DNA of 64,000 bases from Actinospica durhamensis (GTDB lineage Bacteria; Actinomycetota; Actinomycetes; Streptomycetales; Catenulisporaceae): contig NZ_JAGSOG010000002.1 of the NCBI RefSeq assembly GCF_018139695.1, forward strand, positions 46,941-110,940, written 5' to 3'. Below are positions 33,330 to 41,881 of the stretch, piece by piece. The translations under genes and the position numbers were made by a program. The first letter of the stretch is position 1; every line of letters begins with the position of its first letter. Below the pieces are notes generated by a model. It made no database searches. It saw only the letters and a program-made list of their open reading frames with translations, and had not been told where the DNA came from.

Positions 33330-34499
33330 GTGCGCACTCAGGTGAACCCGTCACTCCCGCGGTCGCTGGAACAGCGGGTGTTCGACATGTATCGGCGGGG
33401 CCTGCTCGGCACCACGGCCAAGGACGTGTTCGGAGACGACGCCCCGAGCCTGACCTCGACGACCGCGACCGCCATGGTGAGCCGGGCCATCGCGGCGGAT
33501 CCGGGCCTGGCCGCGCGCTACACCTGGACGGGCCGGCTGGTGGCCGTCGTGAGCGACGGCTCCGCCGTGCTCGGACTCGGCGATCTCGGGCCGCGCGCCG
33601 TACTGCCCGTGCTCGAGACCAAGTGCGCCTTCATCCGTCGCATATCAGGCCTCGACGCGATTCCGCTGGTCCTCGCGGACCGCGGCGTGGAGACCGTCGT
33701 CCAGACCCTCTCCAGCCTGGCCCCGTCCTTCGCCGCCGTGAGCCTGGAGGACGTCGCGGCTCCCGGATGCTTCGAGCTCGAACGCCGCCTTGCCGAATCC
33801 CTCGACTGTCCGGTGATGCACAACGACCAGCACGGCACGGCGGTCGCCGTGGCGGCGGCGCTGCGCAACGCGGCGGCCCTGACCGGCCGACACTTCGCCG
33901 AGATGCGCATCGCCGTCGTGGGAGCGGGCGCCGCGGGGATCGCCACCGCGCGACTGCTCCTCGCGTGCGGCGTGCGCGAGCTCGTCCTGGTCGACCGGGG
34001 CGGCATCCTGTCGGCGGAACGCGCGGACCTGAACGACGCCAAGCGCGCGATCAGTACCTCGACCAACCCGTGCGGCCTCGTCGGAGGCCTGCCGGAAGCG
34101 TTGGACGGCGCGGACGCGCTGGTGGGCCTGTCCGCGGGCACGATCGAGCCGGCCGCGCTCGCCCGGATGCGCCGCCACCCGATCATCCTCGCGCTCGCCA
34201 ACCCCGTGCCCGAGGTCGACTCCGAGGCGGCGCGCTCACTCGGCGCGCTCTACGGCTCGGGGCTCGCCACCGCGCCCAACTGCGTCAGCAACCTCCTCGC
34301 CGTCCCCGGGATCTTCCACGGAGCGCTGCAGGCTCGGGCGAGCCGCATCACCCAGGCCATGCTGCTCGCCGCCGTCGACGCCCTCGTCCGGGCCTCGGCT
34401 CCGGCGCGGCCGGACCGGCTGGTCCCGCATTTCGCCGACCCGGAGGCGTTCGGCAGGGTCAGCGGCGCCGTCGCGGCCGCGGCCCGGACCGAGCGGTGA
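33330..34499 (+). CDS. Malic enzyme (NAD(P)-dependent decarboxylating malate dehydrogenase)
   Basis: 389 residues from GTG 33330 with GAGAGG upstream, the short bacterial form. It has SDGSAVLGLGDLG (about 72-84), the region of the catalytic Lys LETKCAFIRRISGLDAIPL (about 94-112; the usual Gly before Lys is Thr), the metal-binding VMHNDQHGTAVA (about 164-175), the Rossmann motif VVGAGAAGIATARLL (about 197-211) and LALANPVPEV. It converts malate to pyruvate and CO2 with NAD(P)H. Being first in an operon with two exporter genes and having the cluster promoter is unusual. It may supply reductant or a C3 unit, or be recruited for another hydroxy acid. Confidence 0.9.
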   Translation: MRTQVNPSLPRSLEQRVFDMYRRGLLGTTAKDVFGDDAPSLTSTTATAMVSRAIAADPGLAARYTWTGRLVAVVSDGSAVLGLGDLGPRAVLPVLETKCAFIRRISGLDAIPLVLADRGVETVVQTLSSLAPSFAAVSLEDVAAPGCFELERRLAESLDCPVMHNDQHGTAVAVAAALRNAAALTGRHFAEMRIAVVGAGAAGIATARLLLACGVRELVLVDRGGILSAERADLNDAKRAISTSTNPCGLVGGLPEALDGADALVGLSAGTIEPAALARMRRHPIILALANPVPEVDSEAARSLGALYGSGLATAPNCVSNLLAVPGIFHGALQARASRITQAMLLAAVDALVRASAPARPDRLVPHFADPEAFGRVSGAVAAAARTER

Positions 34500-34548
34500 C
34501 CGGCCGAGACCTCCCCACCCGGGGTTCGTGAGAGTTCGGAGATGCTTC

Positions 34549-36408
34549 ATGGCGAAATGGCGGGAGCAGGCGCTGCTGGCCTCGCGTTGGCAGGCGGTGC
34601 CGGTGTGGGCGCGGTGGGTGTGCGCCGCGATGCTCGTCCTGCGCAGCGCGATGACCGCGGGCACGGCACTGGTCACCGGAGCCCTGGTGGGCCAGGTCGT
34701 GCAGGCGGCGATGAAACGGCCGGCCGACGTGACCGGGGCGGTGACCGTGTATGTGACGGTGCTGGTGCTCGGTCAGGTGCTGAACCTGGCCGACGAGCCG
34801 CTGCGGTATCTGGTGGTGCGCGCGGTCGACGGGGCCCACCGCCGCGCGGTCTCGCGCTGGGCCGGGGCGCCGGACGGCGTGGCGCACCTGGAGGACGCGG
34901 CGCGCCAGGACGATCTGCTGCTGGCGGCCTCCGATCCGGACAACTGGACCGAGGGCACGGTGGGCCAGGCGACGTGGGCCCAGTCGGTCCTGCTGACCCG
35001 GTGGGTCGGCGGGCTCTCCGGCCTCGCGGTGATCGGGCGGGACGATCCGCTGGTGTGCGTGCTGCTGCTGGCCGGGCTGCTGGTCTTCCGCAAGGGCCAG
35101 CGCGGCGGCTTCCTGGGCGTCCTGCGCGTCTGGGCGGCGCAGATGGTGCACCGGCGGCGCGCGGATTACTGGACCTCCCTGCTGACGACGCCTCAGCCGG
35201 CCAAGGAGGTCCGGATCTTCGGGCTGGGCGGCTGGGTGGGTGAGCGGCACGCCGAGGAGGCCGAGGCGCATCTGGGCCCGTCCCGCCGCGCGAAGATGGC
35301 CGACATGCGCCGCCAGGTGATCTGGTGGGCGATCGGCACCGCCGTCCTGACGGCCGTCGGCTACGCGGTCGGCCTGCGCGCGCTGGACGGCCGGATGCCG
35401 ATCGGCCGGCTCAGCGCCGATCTGACCGCCGTCGTGCTGCTCTTCCCGCTCTTCGCGGTCAGCGACATGATGGTCGCGGTGGAGGGCGGCCTGCCCCGGC
35501 TGCTGGCACTGGACCGGCTGCGCCGCGCCGTCCCCGCGAGCGCGAAGCCGTGGGGAGCGGCCGGGCCCGGCCTCGTCCGCGCGGCACCGCCGGTGGTGCG
35601 GTTCGAAGGCGTGTCCTTCGCCTATCCGGGCAGCACCCGGCAGGTCCTCGACGGGATCGACCTGGAGATCAGGCCCGGTGAGGTGCTGGCCGTGGTCGGG
35701 CTCAACGGCGCGGGTAAGAGCACGTTGATCAAGGTCCTCTCGGCCATGTACCCGCCGGACGGGGGCCGGGTCACCATCGACGGCACGGACCTGTACGAGC
35801 TCGGCGTGGACGGCTGGCGCGCGCAGCTGTCCGTGGTGTTCCAGGACTTCATCCGCTACGAGCTCTCCGCGCACGACAACATCGCCGCCGGGAACGCGCG
35901 GCACGCGAGCCCGCAGGACGTGGCGCTCGCGGCGCAGCAGGCCGGCGTGCACGAGCTGATCAAGGCGCTGCCGGCCGGCTGGGAGACGCCCCTGTCGGCG
36001 GGAGTGCGCGACGGGGTGGATCTGTCCGGCGGGCAGTGGCAGCGCATCGCCCTGGCCCGGGCGCTGCTCGCGGTGCGCACCGGCGCCCGGGTGCTGGTGC
36101 TGGACGAGCCCACCGCGCACCTGGACGTGCACACCGAGTTCGAGGTCTTCCATCAGCTGATCGAGGCGGCGCGCGGGGTGTCGGTGGTGCTGATCTCGCA
36201 TCGGCTCTCCACCGTGCGCGAGGCCGACCGCATCGTGTTGATCGAGGGCGGCAAGGTCCTCGAGGCCGGCTCGCACCAGGAGCTGATCGCGGCCGACGGC
36301 GAGTACGCGCGCCTTTTCCGGCTGCAGGCCGAGCAGTTCGAGGACACCGCCGGTGAGGCCGGGAACAGGGGAGAAGACGTGTTCGACGAGGCGGGAGCAC
36401 GACGGTGA
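34549..36408 (+). CDS. ABC exporter half-transporter (permease-ATPase fusion) 1
   Basis: 619 residues from ATG 34549, with GGAG 8-9 bases upstream; an in-frame GTG seven codons earlier has no such site. The N-terminal transmembrane domain spans about 1-330. The ATPase follows with Walker A GLNGAGKST (about 384), signature LSGGQWQR (about 492), Walker B VLVLDEPT (about 515) and the switch His in LISHRLS. It is a type IV exporter. With the coupled next gene it should form a heterodimer that exports the cluster product or gives self-resistance. Confidence 0.93.
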   Translation: MAKWREQALLASRWQAVPVWARWVCAAMLVLRSAMTAGTALVTGALVGQVVQAAMKRPADVTGAVTVYVTVLVLGQVLNLADEPLRYLVVRAVDGAHRRAVSRWAGAPDGVAHLEDAARQDDLLLAASDPDNWTEGTVGQATWAQSVLLTRWVGGLSGLAVIGRDDPLVCVLLLAGLLVFRKGQRGGFLGVLRVWAAQMVHRRRADYWTSLLTTPQPAKEVRIFGLGGWVGERHAEEAEAHLGPSRRAKMADMRRQVIWWAIGTAVLTAVGYAVGLRALDGRMPIGRLSADLTAVVLLFPLFAVSDMMVAVEGGLPRLLALDRLRRAVPASAKPWGAAGPGLVRAAPPVVRFEGVSFAYPGSTRQVLDGIDLEIRPGEVLAVVGLNGAGKSTLIKVLSAMYPPDGGRVTIDGTDLYELGVDGWRAQLSVVFQDFIRYELSAHDNIAAGNARHASPQDVALAAQQAGVHELIKALPAGWETPLSAGVRDGVDLSGGQWQRIALARALLAVRTGARVLVLDEPTAHLDVHTEFEVFHQLIEAARGVSVVLISHRLSTVREADRIVLIEGGKVLEAGSHQELIAADGEYARLFRLQAEQFEDTAGEAGNRGEDVFDEAGARR

Positions 36409-38261
36409 CGAGTGTGGCACGCGCGCTGTGGCGCGAGGTGATGATCCGTTCGTGGCAGGTGGACCGCCGGATGACGGTGGGCGTCGCGCTGCTCGTGCTC
36501 GGCCAGATGATCGCGGCCGCGGCCATCAGCCTCGCGCTGCGCCAGGTGATCTCGAGCGTCGTGGAGCACTCGCGCACCATGCTGCTGGTATCGGTCGCGG
36601 TGGTGGCCGCGGCCGTGGCCATGCGCTGGATCGGCATGTACGCCACGGTGATGCTGCGCGGCGATCTGGCCGACCGGATCGGCTACCAGCAGTTCGACCC
36701 GGAGATCCAGTCCGCCGCGGCCGGCCTGGGCGGCGTCGAGCACCTGGAACGGCCGGAGTACCTCGACCGGCTGAGCCTCGTGGTGGGCAAGGGGCAGGTC
36801 CTGGCCGACGCCTGTTGGGGCGTGAACTCCACCGTCGCGATCACGGGCCAGGCCGTGCTCTCGCTCGTCCTGCTCGCCCTGGTCAGCCCGTGGCTGCTGC
36901 TCCTGGGACTGTTCGCGCTGCCCGCCGTGCGGCGCGGAAGCCCCGGCCGGATCAGCGGGGCGGCCATGGCCGCCGCCGGCGACAACCGCCTCGAGCGCCA
37001 CCTGCACGCGGTGACCACCCGCGCCTCCAGCGGCCGCGAGATACGCGTGACCGGCGCGCAGGAGTCCCTGCTGGCGAAGGCGGACAGCGCGTGGCAGCGC
37101 GCCACCGCCGTGCAGTTGCGCGCCCGCTGGGCCGCGGCCGTCCGCTCGGCCCCCGGATCCCTGGTCTTCCTGGTCGGCTTCGGCGCCGCCCTCGTGTTCA
37201 CCGCGCATCTGGTGGCCACCGGTCGGCGCACCGTCGCCGACTTCGTCCTGGTCGCCTCGCTGGCCGGGCAGCTCCAGGCCAGCATCGCGCAGTCGGGCCG
37301 GGACTACCGGCAGACGCAGGCCGGTCTGGCCCTGGCCGAGCCGCTGGCCTGGCTGCGGGAATACTGCGCCGGCCAGACGCGCACGGCCGCCGCCGCACAG
37401 CTGCCCGAGCGCCTCGTGCACGGCCTCACCCTGACCGACGTCGAGTTCGGATACGGCTCCGGGGCCGGGGTGCTCGGCCCGATCAGCGTCGAGTTGCCGG
37501 CCGGCGCCATGGTCGCCCTCGTCGGCACGCACGGCTGCGGCAAGACGACGCTGGTCAAGCTCCTGCACGGGTTCTATCCGCCGAGCGCCGGGGAGATCCG
37601 GGTCGACGGCGTGCCGCTGCGGGACCTGGACCTGCGGGCCTGGCACGCGCGCAGCACCGCCGCGTTCCAGGACTTCCACCGCTACCAGGTCACGCTGCGC
37701 CACGCCGTGGGCTTCGGCGACCTCGAGGCCTGCGACGACGACGCCCGGCTGCTCACGGCGATCGAGCAGGCCGACGGCACGGGCGTCTACCGGATGCTGT
37801 CGAACGGGCTCGACACCCAGCTGGGCACGCTCTTCGAGGCCGGACGCGAACTGTCCGAGGGCCAATGGCAGAAGGTGGCGCTCGCCCGCGCCTGCATGCG
37901 CACCGACCCGCTGCTCGTGGTGCTCGACGAGCCGACCGCCTCGCTCGACCCGCCCAGCGAACACGCCGTCTTCCAACGCCACGCCGCCCTCGCCCGCGAA
38001 CTCGGCGCGGCCCACGGCACCGTCACGATCGTCGTCTCGCACCGCTTCTCCACGGTCCGGATGGCCGACCTGATCCTCGTGATGGAGGACGGACGCATCG
38101 TCGAGCAGGGCGACCACAGTGCGCTGATGGAGTCGGACGGCCGCTACGCCCGCCTGTACCGGATGCAGGAGCAGGCGTACCGCCTGGATGACGAGCCGTC
38201 GAAACTTTCGGACGACGGTTTTCCAGGTGCGGCCCCCGCGGCGCCTTCCGCGCGGCGCTGA
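36405..38261 (+). CDS. ABC exporter half-transporter 2
   Basis: 618 residues from GTG 36405, overlapping the previous stop by four bases (GTGA). The membrane domain is at about 1-320. Walker A reads GTHGCGKTT (about 374), the signature is LSEGQWQK (about 482; the usual second Gly of LSGGQ is Glu) and Walker B is [13 protein letters not shown]. Altered signature residues in one half are common in heterodimeric exporters with one degenerate ATP site. Its 3' end contains the CGAAACTTTCG palindrome that probably belongs to the regulation of the downstream xylanase gene. Confidence 0.93.
   Translation: MTSVARALWREVMIRSWQVDRRMTVGVALLVLGQMIAAAAISLALRQVISSVVEHSRTMLLVSVAVVAAAVAMRWIGMYATVMLRGDLADRIGYQQFDPEIQSAAAGLGGVEHLERPEYLDRLSLVVGKGQVLADACWGVNSTVAITGQAVLSLVLLALVSPWLLLLGLFALPAVRRGSPGRISGAAMAAAGDNRLERHLHAVTTRASSGREIRVTGAQESLLAKADSAWQRATAVQLRARWAAAVRSAPGSLVFLVGFGAALVFTAHLVATGRRTVADFVLVASLAGQLQASIAQSGRDYRQTQAGLALAEPLAWLREYCAGQTRTAAAAQLPERLVHGLTLTDVEFGYGSGAGVLGPISVELPAGAMVALVGTHGCGKTTLVKLLHGFYPPSAGEIRVDGVPLRDLDLRAWHARSTAAFQDFHRYQVTLRHAVGFGDLEACDDDARLLTAIEQADGTGVYRMLSNGLDTQLGTLFEAGRELSEGQWQKVALARACMRTDPLLVVLDEPTASLDPPSEHAVFQRHAALARELGAAHGTVTIVVSHRFSTVRMADLILVMEDGRIVEQGDHSALMESDGRYARLYRMQEQAYRLDDEPSKLSDDGFPGAAPAAPSARR
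38200..38210. promoter_or_regulatory. CGAAACTTTCG operator inside the exporter gene 3' end
   Basis: Perfect palindrome around a central C, of the LacI-family cellulose/xylan type, 333 bases upstream of the xylanase start and about 110 bases upstream of its promoter. Confidence 0.5.
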
Positions 38262-38318
38262 TGTGGTGCTCTCCCGGGCGCCGAGGGCCGGGCAGCTTTC
38301 GAAATGACTTCGAAACTC

Positions 38319-38348
38319 TTGACACTCCAGAGTTGCTCCAAGAATACT
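38319..38348 (+). promoter_or_regulatory. Xylanase promoter
   Basis: TTGACA (38319-38324), 18 bases, AATACT (38343-38348). The transcript would have a leader of roughly 190 bases holding a UUCG hairpin (38410-38425) and the operator at 38430. Two TTCGAAA copies about 12 bases apart lie just upstream. Confidence 0.55.
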
Positions 38349-38429
38349 TACACCAACGTCAGATCACCGCTGACCACCCAGCGCACCCACTGCGACCTGG
38401 GTATTCGTCCGTCAGTTCGCTGACGTACG

Positions 38430-38438
38430 GAAAGTTTC
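38430..38438. promoter_or_regulatory. GAAAGTTTC operator in the xylanase leader
   Basis: Palindromic GAAA-G-TTTC core of the LacI-family cellulase/xylanase operators, 105 bases before the start codon. A CGTCAG-TTCG-CTGACG hairpin lies immediately upstream at 38410-38425. Confidence 0.55.
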
Positions 38439-38542
38439 GCCAGGCTGCCCGGCACCGGCGCTCAGGCCTCGCCCCACGGCTTCGTCGCGTCCTGTCGTGC
38501 TGCCCGCATGTGCAGATCACCTCAACGAAGAGGACCACCACC

Positions 38543-39544
38543 ATGCACCCTGCCCCCACACCACCGCGTACGCGGCGCGGCCGCTCCATCAAGCGGCTGA
38601 TGGGCATCGTCTGCGCCGTCGCGCTGGCCGCGGTCTCGGCCATCATGCCGACGAGCGCCGAGGCGGCCACCTCGGTCTGCTCGAACCAGACCGGCACCAG
38701 CAACGGCAACTTCTACTCGTTCTACACCTCGGGCACCGGATCCTCCTGCATGACCCTGGGATCCGGCGCCAACTACAGCACGTCCTGGAGCGGCGTCGGG
38801 GACTTCGTGGCCGGCGAGGGCTGGAGCACCGGAGCCGCCCGCACGGTCACCTACTCCGGCAGCTTCAACCCGTCCGGTGACGCGTACCTCTCGCTCTACG
38901 GGTGGACCACCAGCCCGCTCGTCGAGTACTACATCACCGACGACTGGAGCGGGTACAACCCCTCGTCCGGGGCGACGTACAAGGGCACCGTGAACAGCGA
39001 CGGCGGCACCTACGACATCTACGAGGACCAGCGCACCAACGAGCCCTCGATCCAGGGCACCGCGACCTTCAACCAGTACTGGGCGGTCCGGACCTCGGGG
39101 CGCGTCGGCGGCACCATCACCACCAGCAACATCTTCAACGCGTGGGCCAACGACGGCATGCCGCTCGGCACGTTCAACTACCAGATCCTCGCCACCGAGG
39201 CGTTCAACGGCGGCAGCGGCAACTCCAACATCACCGTCGGCAGCTCGTCGGGTGGTAGCAGCGGCGGCGGCAGCAGCGGGAGCTGCACCGCGACGTTGTC
39301 CGCGGGGTCGCAGACGAGCACCACCTACACCCTCAACGTCGCGGTCACCGGTTCGAGCACCTGGACCGTCACGATGAACATGGTGGCCCCCGCGGTCGTC
39401 GCGTCCACCACGAACGTCAACGCGACCTGGCCCAGTCAATACGTCATGACGGCCACACCGAACGGCTCGGGCAACAACTTCACCGTCACCATCACGGCGA
39501 ACGGCACATGGACCTGGCCGACCGCCACCTGCAGTAGCAGCTGA
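38543..39544 (+). CDS. Secreted endo-1,4-beta-xylanase, GH11, with C-terminal CBM-like domain
   Basis: 333 residues from ATG 38543 with GAAGAGGA upstream. A signal peptide (Arg-rich start, hydrophobic core, cleavage near ASA-EAA, about 40-43) precedes a GH11 jelly roll with the nucleophile Glu in [12 protein letters not shown] (about 128), the [12 protein letters not shown] strand and the acid/base Glu in [10 protein letters not shown] (about 218). A Gly/Ser linker (about 233-247) leads to an 80-residue beta-rich domain with paired Cys at its ends and Trp residues, resembling a diverged CBM2. It cleaves xylan outside the cell. LacI-type operators flank its promoter. Confidence 0.93.
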   Translation: MHPAPTPPRTRRGRSIKRLMGIVCAVALAAVSAIMPTSAEAATSVCSNQTGTSNGNFYSFYTSGTGSSCMTLGSGANYSTSWSGVGDFVAGEGWSTGAARTVTYSGSFNPSGDAYLSLYGWTTSPLVEYYITDDWSGYNPSSGATYKGTVNSDGGTYDIYEDQRTNEPSIQGTATFNQYWAVRTSGRVGGTITTSNIFNAWANDGMPLGTFNYQILATEAFNGGSGNSNITVGSSSGGSSGGGSSGSCTATLSAGSQTSTTYTLNVAVTGSSTWTVTMNMVAPAVVASTTNVNATWPSQYVMTATPNGSGNNFTVTITANGTWTWPTATCSSS

Positions 39545-39558
39545 CCCGCACCAGCCCC

Positions 39559-39590
39559 ACTGCCCGGCCGAGCCCGCTCGGCCGGGCAGT
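39559..39590 (+). terminator. Terminator after the xylanase gene
   Basis: Perfect 14-bp stem (ACTGCCCGGCCGAG, 39559-39572, with 39577-39590) and a CCCG loop, 15 bases after the stop, followed by CGCGTTT. Confidence 0.85.
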
Positions 39591-39667
39591 CGCGTTTCGG
39601 CGGGACAAACGGGTGTCATGGGTCGAAATCCCGTGATCGCCGAACTCGTCGCGGGTAACCACGGTCC

Positions 39668-40153
39668 ATGAGAACGAAGAGCTGGGTGAGTCTGCTCGTG
39701 GCGTCGGTGGTGACGACCTGTGGAATCGGCGCGGTCCCGGCGCAGGCCGCCGTGGCGCATGCCGCTTCCGCCCGCGCGCGTTGCCCGGAGAGCAGGGCGC
39801 GGGAGGTCTGTGTCGACCTCTCGCACCAGCGGCTGTGGGTGCGGCAGGACGGCAGGACGATCTTCGGGCCGGTACCGATCCGCAGCGGGCGCGCGGGCCA
39901 CGCCACGCCGGACGGTTGGTTCTCGATCCAGTGGCGCGACTACGCCCACTGGTCGGCCTCGTACGACTCGCCGATGCCGTTCAGCCAGTTCTTCTACGGC
40001 GGCGACGCGATCCACGGGGTCTACGACGACGTGCACGAGGGGTCGGGCTCCTACGGCTGCGTGAACGTCCCGTTCGACGACGCCCGGCGGCTCTGGGGTC
40101 TGCTGCGCGTCGGCGACCCGGTGTACGTCTCGGGTCGCCGGCACGGCACCTGA
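39668..40153 (+). CDS. L,D-transpeptidase (YkuD family), secreted
   Basis: 161 residues from ATG 39668. A signal peptide of about 28 residues (ending near PAQAAVA) is followed by a compact YkuD domain: CVDLSHQRLWVRQDG, then HGVYDD (His about 116) and SYGCVNVP with the catalytic Cys near 131. The usual motif is S/T-H-G-C; Tyr replaces that His here, seen in some actinomycete members. It would cross-link peptidoglycan by 3-3 bonds or attach proteins to the wall. It lies alone between a xylanase and a collagen-like gene. With no extra domain and this residue change, activity is likely but not certain. Confidence 0.85.
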   Translation: MRTKSWVSLLVASVVTTCGIGAVPAQAAVAHAASARARCPESRAREVCVDLSHQRLWVRQDGRTIFGPVPIRSGRAGHATPDGWFSIQWRDYAHWSASYDSPMPFSQFFYGGDAIHGVYDDVHEGSGSYGCVNVPFDDARRLWGLLRVGDPVYVSGRRHGT

Positions 40154-40163
40154 CACCGCCCTC

Positions 40164-40193
40164 GACGATGCTCTGATAGACGATGTTCTGATA
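40164..40193. repeat. Two tandem 15-base repeats upstream of the collagen-like gene
   Basis: GACGATGCTCTGATA and GACGATGTTCTGATA lie head to tail (14 of 15 identical), directly before a possible promoter. They may be paired regulator half-sites. Confidence 0.6.
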
Positions 40194-40196
40194 GGC

Positions 40197-40222
40197 CGAA
40201 CCGGTGATATCAGTGTCTCGTC
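40197..40222 (+). promoter_or_regulatory. Possible ECF-sigma promoter of the collagen-like gene
   Basis: CGAACC (40197-40202), 16 bases, CGTC (40219-40222) has the AACC/CGTC form of extracytoplasmic-function sigma promoters (envelope-stress type). It lies about 100 bases before the start. Pattern match by eye only. Confidence 0.3.
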
Positions 40223-40319
40223 AGCGTGTTTATCTTAACTATGCTTCCCATCGGCGCGAATGATGGATCAATGCACGGGGCGGGTCCCGTGCGTCGACCC
40301 AAGGGAAGCGAGGAACAGA

Positions 40320-40961
40320 GTGTCGGTTCGAGCGCTCAAGCGCGCCGCGATCGTCGCCATCACGATCCCGGCGCCGCTGGTGCTGGGGATCCCGCTGGCG
40401 TTCGCCGGCGGTGGAGGCGGTGGAGGCGATTGCATGCACTACTACCGCCACGGCCACACCATCGTGGTGTGCCAGGGCCGCCCCGGTCCGCCCGGGCCTC
40501 CCGGACCCCGGGGCCCGCGCGGTCCCCGGGGCCCGCGGGGACCCGAGGGCCCGCGCGGTCCCCAGGGACCCCAGGGTCCCGCCGGCTTCGCCCGGACGGA
40601 ATCCTTCTCCAAGGACTTCGTGATCGACCGCGACCACGACAGCACCCACACGGTGGACTGCCCCACCCGGTGGGAGCTGACCGGCGGCGGGTACGAACTG
40701 CTGAAGGGGTCGGACGATGACCACGTCACCGAGTCCCGGCCCGACGGCCACACCGGCTGGGTGGTCAGTGCGCACCAGGAGCACGGCGACGACAACTCCG
40801 GTGGCCACGAGTGGGGCAGCGACACCGCCGGTATGAACCAGTCGAACACCGAGACCGCCGGTATGAACCAGTCGGGCACCGAGACCGCCGGTGGCGGTCA
40901 GTGGGGTGGCGACAACGGCGAGCACCACATCAGGATCTACGCGGTCTGCGCAGCTCACTGA
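40320..40961 (+). CDS. Secreted collagen-like protein
   Basis: 213 residues from GTG 40320, chosen because AGGA lies 5 bases upstream and a signal peptide follows ([23 protein letters not shown], cut near residue 29). After a Gly run and a short Cys-containing segment come 12 consecutive Gly-X-Y triplets rich in Pro/Arg/Gln (about 53-88), able to form a collagen triple helix. A globular C-terminal part with two Cys follows, then a decapeptide repeat TAGMNQS(N/G)TE. Probably an exported, trimeric surface or matrix protein. The partner is unknown. Confidence 0.85.
   Translation: MSVRALKRAAIVAITIPAPLVLGIPLAFAGGGGGGGDCMHYYRHGHTIVVCQGRPGPPGPPGPRGPRGPRGPRGPEGPRGPQGPQGPAGFARTESFSKDFVIDRDHDSTHTVDCPTRWELTGGGYELLKGSDDDHVTESRPDGHTGWVVSAHQEHGDDNSGGHEWGSDTAGMNQSNTETAGMNQSGTETAGGGQWGGDNGEHHIRIYAVCAAH
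40824..40898 (+). repeat. 30-base tandem repeat inside the collagen-like gene
   Basis: Two full copies (40824-40853 and 40854-40883) and a partial third encode [20 protein letters not shown] and TAGGGQ. Copy number may vary between strains by slippage. Confidence 0.8.
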
Positions 40962-41015
40962 TACGCGGTCTGCCACGTGGTCTGCATACGCGTCCAGATC
41001 GCAGGTATGAATGAC

Positions 41016-41048
41016 GTCGGCCGGCCGTGCTCCTAGCGGCCGGCCGAC
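41016..41048. terminator. Bidirectional terminator overlapping a stop codon
   Basis: Perfect 12-bp stem GTCGGCCGGCCG (41016-41027) with 41037-41048 and a 9-base loop that contains the TAG stop of the NRDE gene (41033-41035, minus strand). It serves the convergent collagen-like and NRDE genes. Confidence 0.8.
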
Positions 41049-41833
41049 GGTGTCGAGTCCAGCACGGTGGTCCATTCGCCGGCGTCGCCCTGGACGGCGC
41101 GGAAGTCGTAGCGGACGTGACCGCGGCTCAGCGCGACGAGGCTGATCGACGAGCTGCCCCAGGCGCGGCCCTCGAAGTCGGCGCGCACCAGCAGGGCGCG
41201 GGAGTCGTCGGGGTCGAGGCCGTCGCCGTCGGCGAGGGGCAGCCATCCGGCCCAGGCGGCCGGAGCCGGGCCGGACCGCGGCCGCGGGCGGTCGGCCGCG
41301 GCCAGCAGCGGGCGGAAGTGGTCGATCCGTGCGCGCATCCGCTGCACGCCCGGTCCCTCGAGGCCGTCGTCCGCGCCTTCGAGGCCGCTGTTCACCACGA
41401 GGTGCAGCCCCGGGTCGAGGGCGCGGTCCACGAGTTCGACGCCGTCCCAGCTCCACAGGCGGGCCGAATCAGACGTCGCGTATACGAGGTGGAACGGATC
41501 GTGGCGCTCCACGTCCACGACGCGGTCCAGGTCGAGATCCGGCTCGGCGCCGCGGGCGGCGAGGGTCAGGGGCAGCTCGCCGCGGGACAGCCTGGTCTCA
41601 GCGGCTGCCGGCTTGCCGTGGCCGTTGAGGACGCACGCGGCGCGGGGCGCGGCGGAGTCCACCGCGAGCCAGGTGCCTCCGGCCAGCAGATCCCGGCCGC
41701 CGACCAGGTCGGGCCACTGCGGCCAGTGCCGCCGGGGGCCGAGCCAGGCCCGGTCGAGAAACTCGTCCCGCACTCCGATCAGCAGGACGGGCACCGGCGA
41801 GTTCGGATCGAGGCTCAGGACGACCGTGCACAT
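41033..41833 (-). CDS. NRDE (TANGO2-like) family protein
   Basis: 266 residues from ATG 41833. It starts MCTVVLSLDP, with Cys2 as in the family (some members are N-terminal-nucleophile-like), and carries the family motif in the form GVRDEFLDRAW (about 20-30) where NRDE is usual. The sequence GGTWLAVDSAAPRAACVLNGHG is also typical. TANGO2-type proteins have been linked to lipid or haem handling, but the bacterial role is unsettled. It is a single gene between two terminator-like elements, with no link to neighbours visible. Confidence 0.85.
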   Translation of the reverse strand: MCTVVLSLDPNSPVPVLLIGVRDEFLDRAWLGPRRHWPQWPDLVGGRDLLAGGTWLAVDSAAPRAACVLNGHGKPAAAETRLSRGELPLTLAARGAEPDLDLDRVVDVERHDPFHLVYATSDSARLWSWDGVELVDRALDPGLHLVVNSGLEGADDGLEGPGVQRMRARIDHFRPLLAAADRPRPRSGPAPAAWAGWLPLADGDGLDPDDSRALLVRADFEGRAWGSSSISLVALSRGHVRYDFRAVQGDAGEWTTVLDSTPSAGR

Positions 41834-41881
41834 GCAGCCATTTCAGCACGGTCCGCGCTGCGGTGCTGGCGCCGTGGGCCG

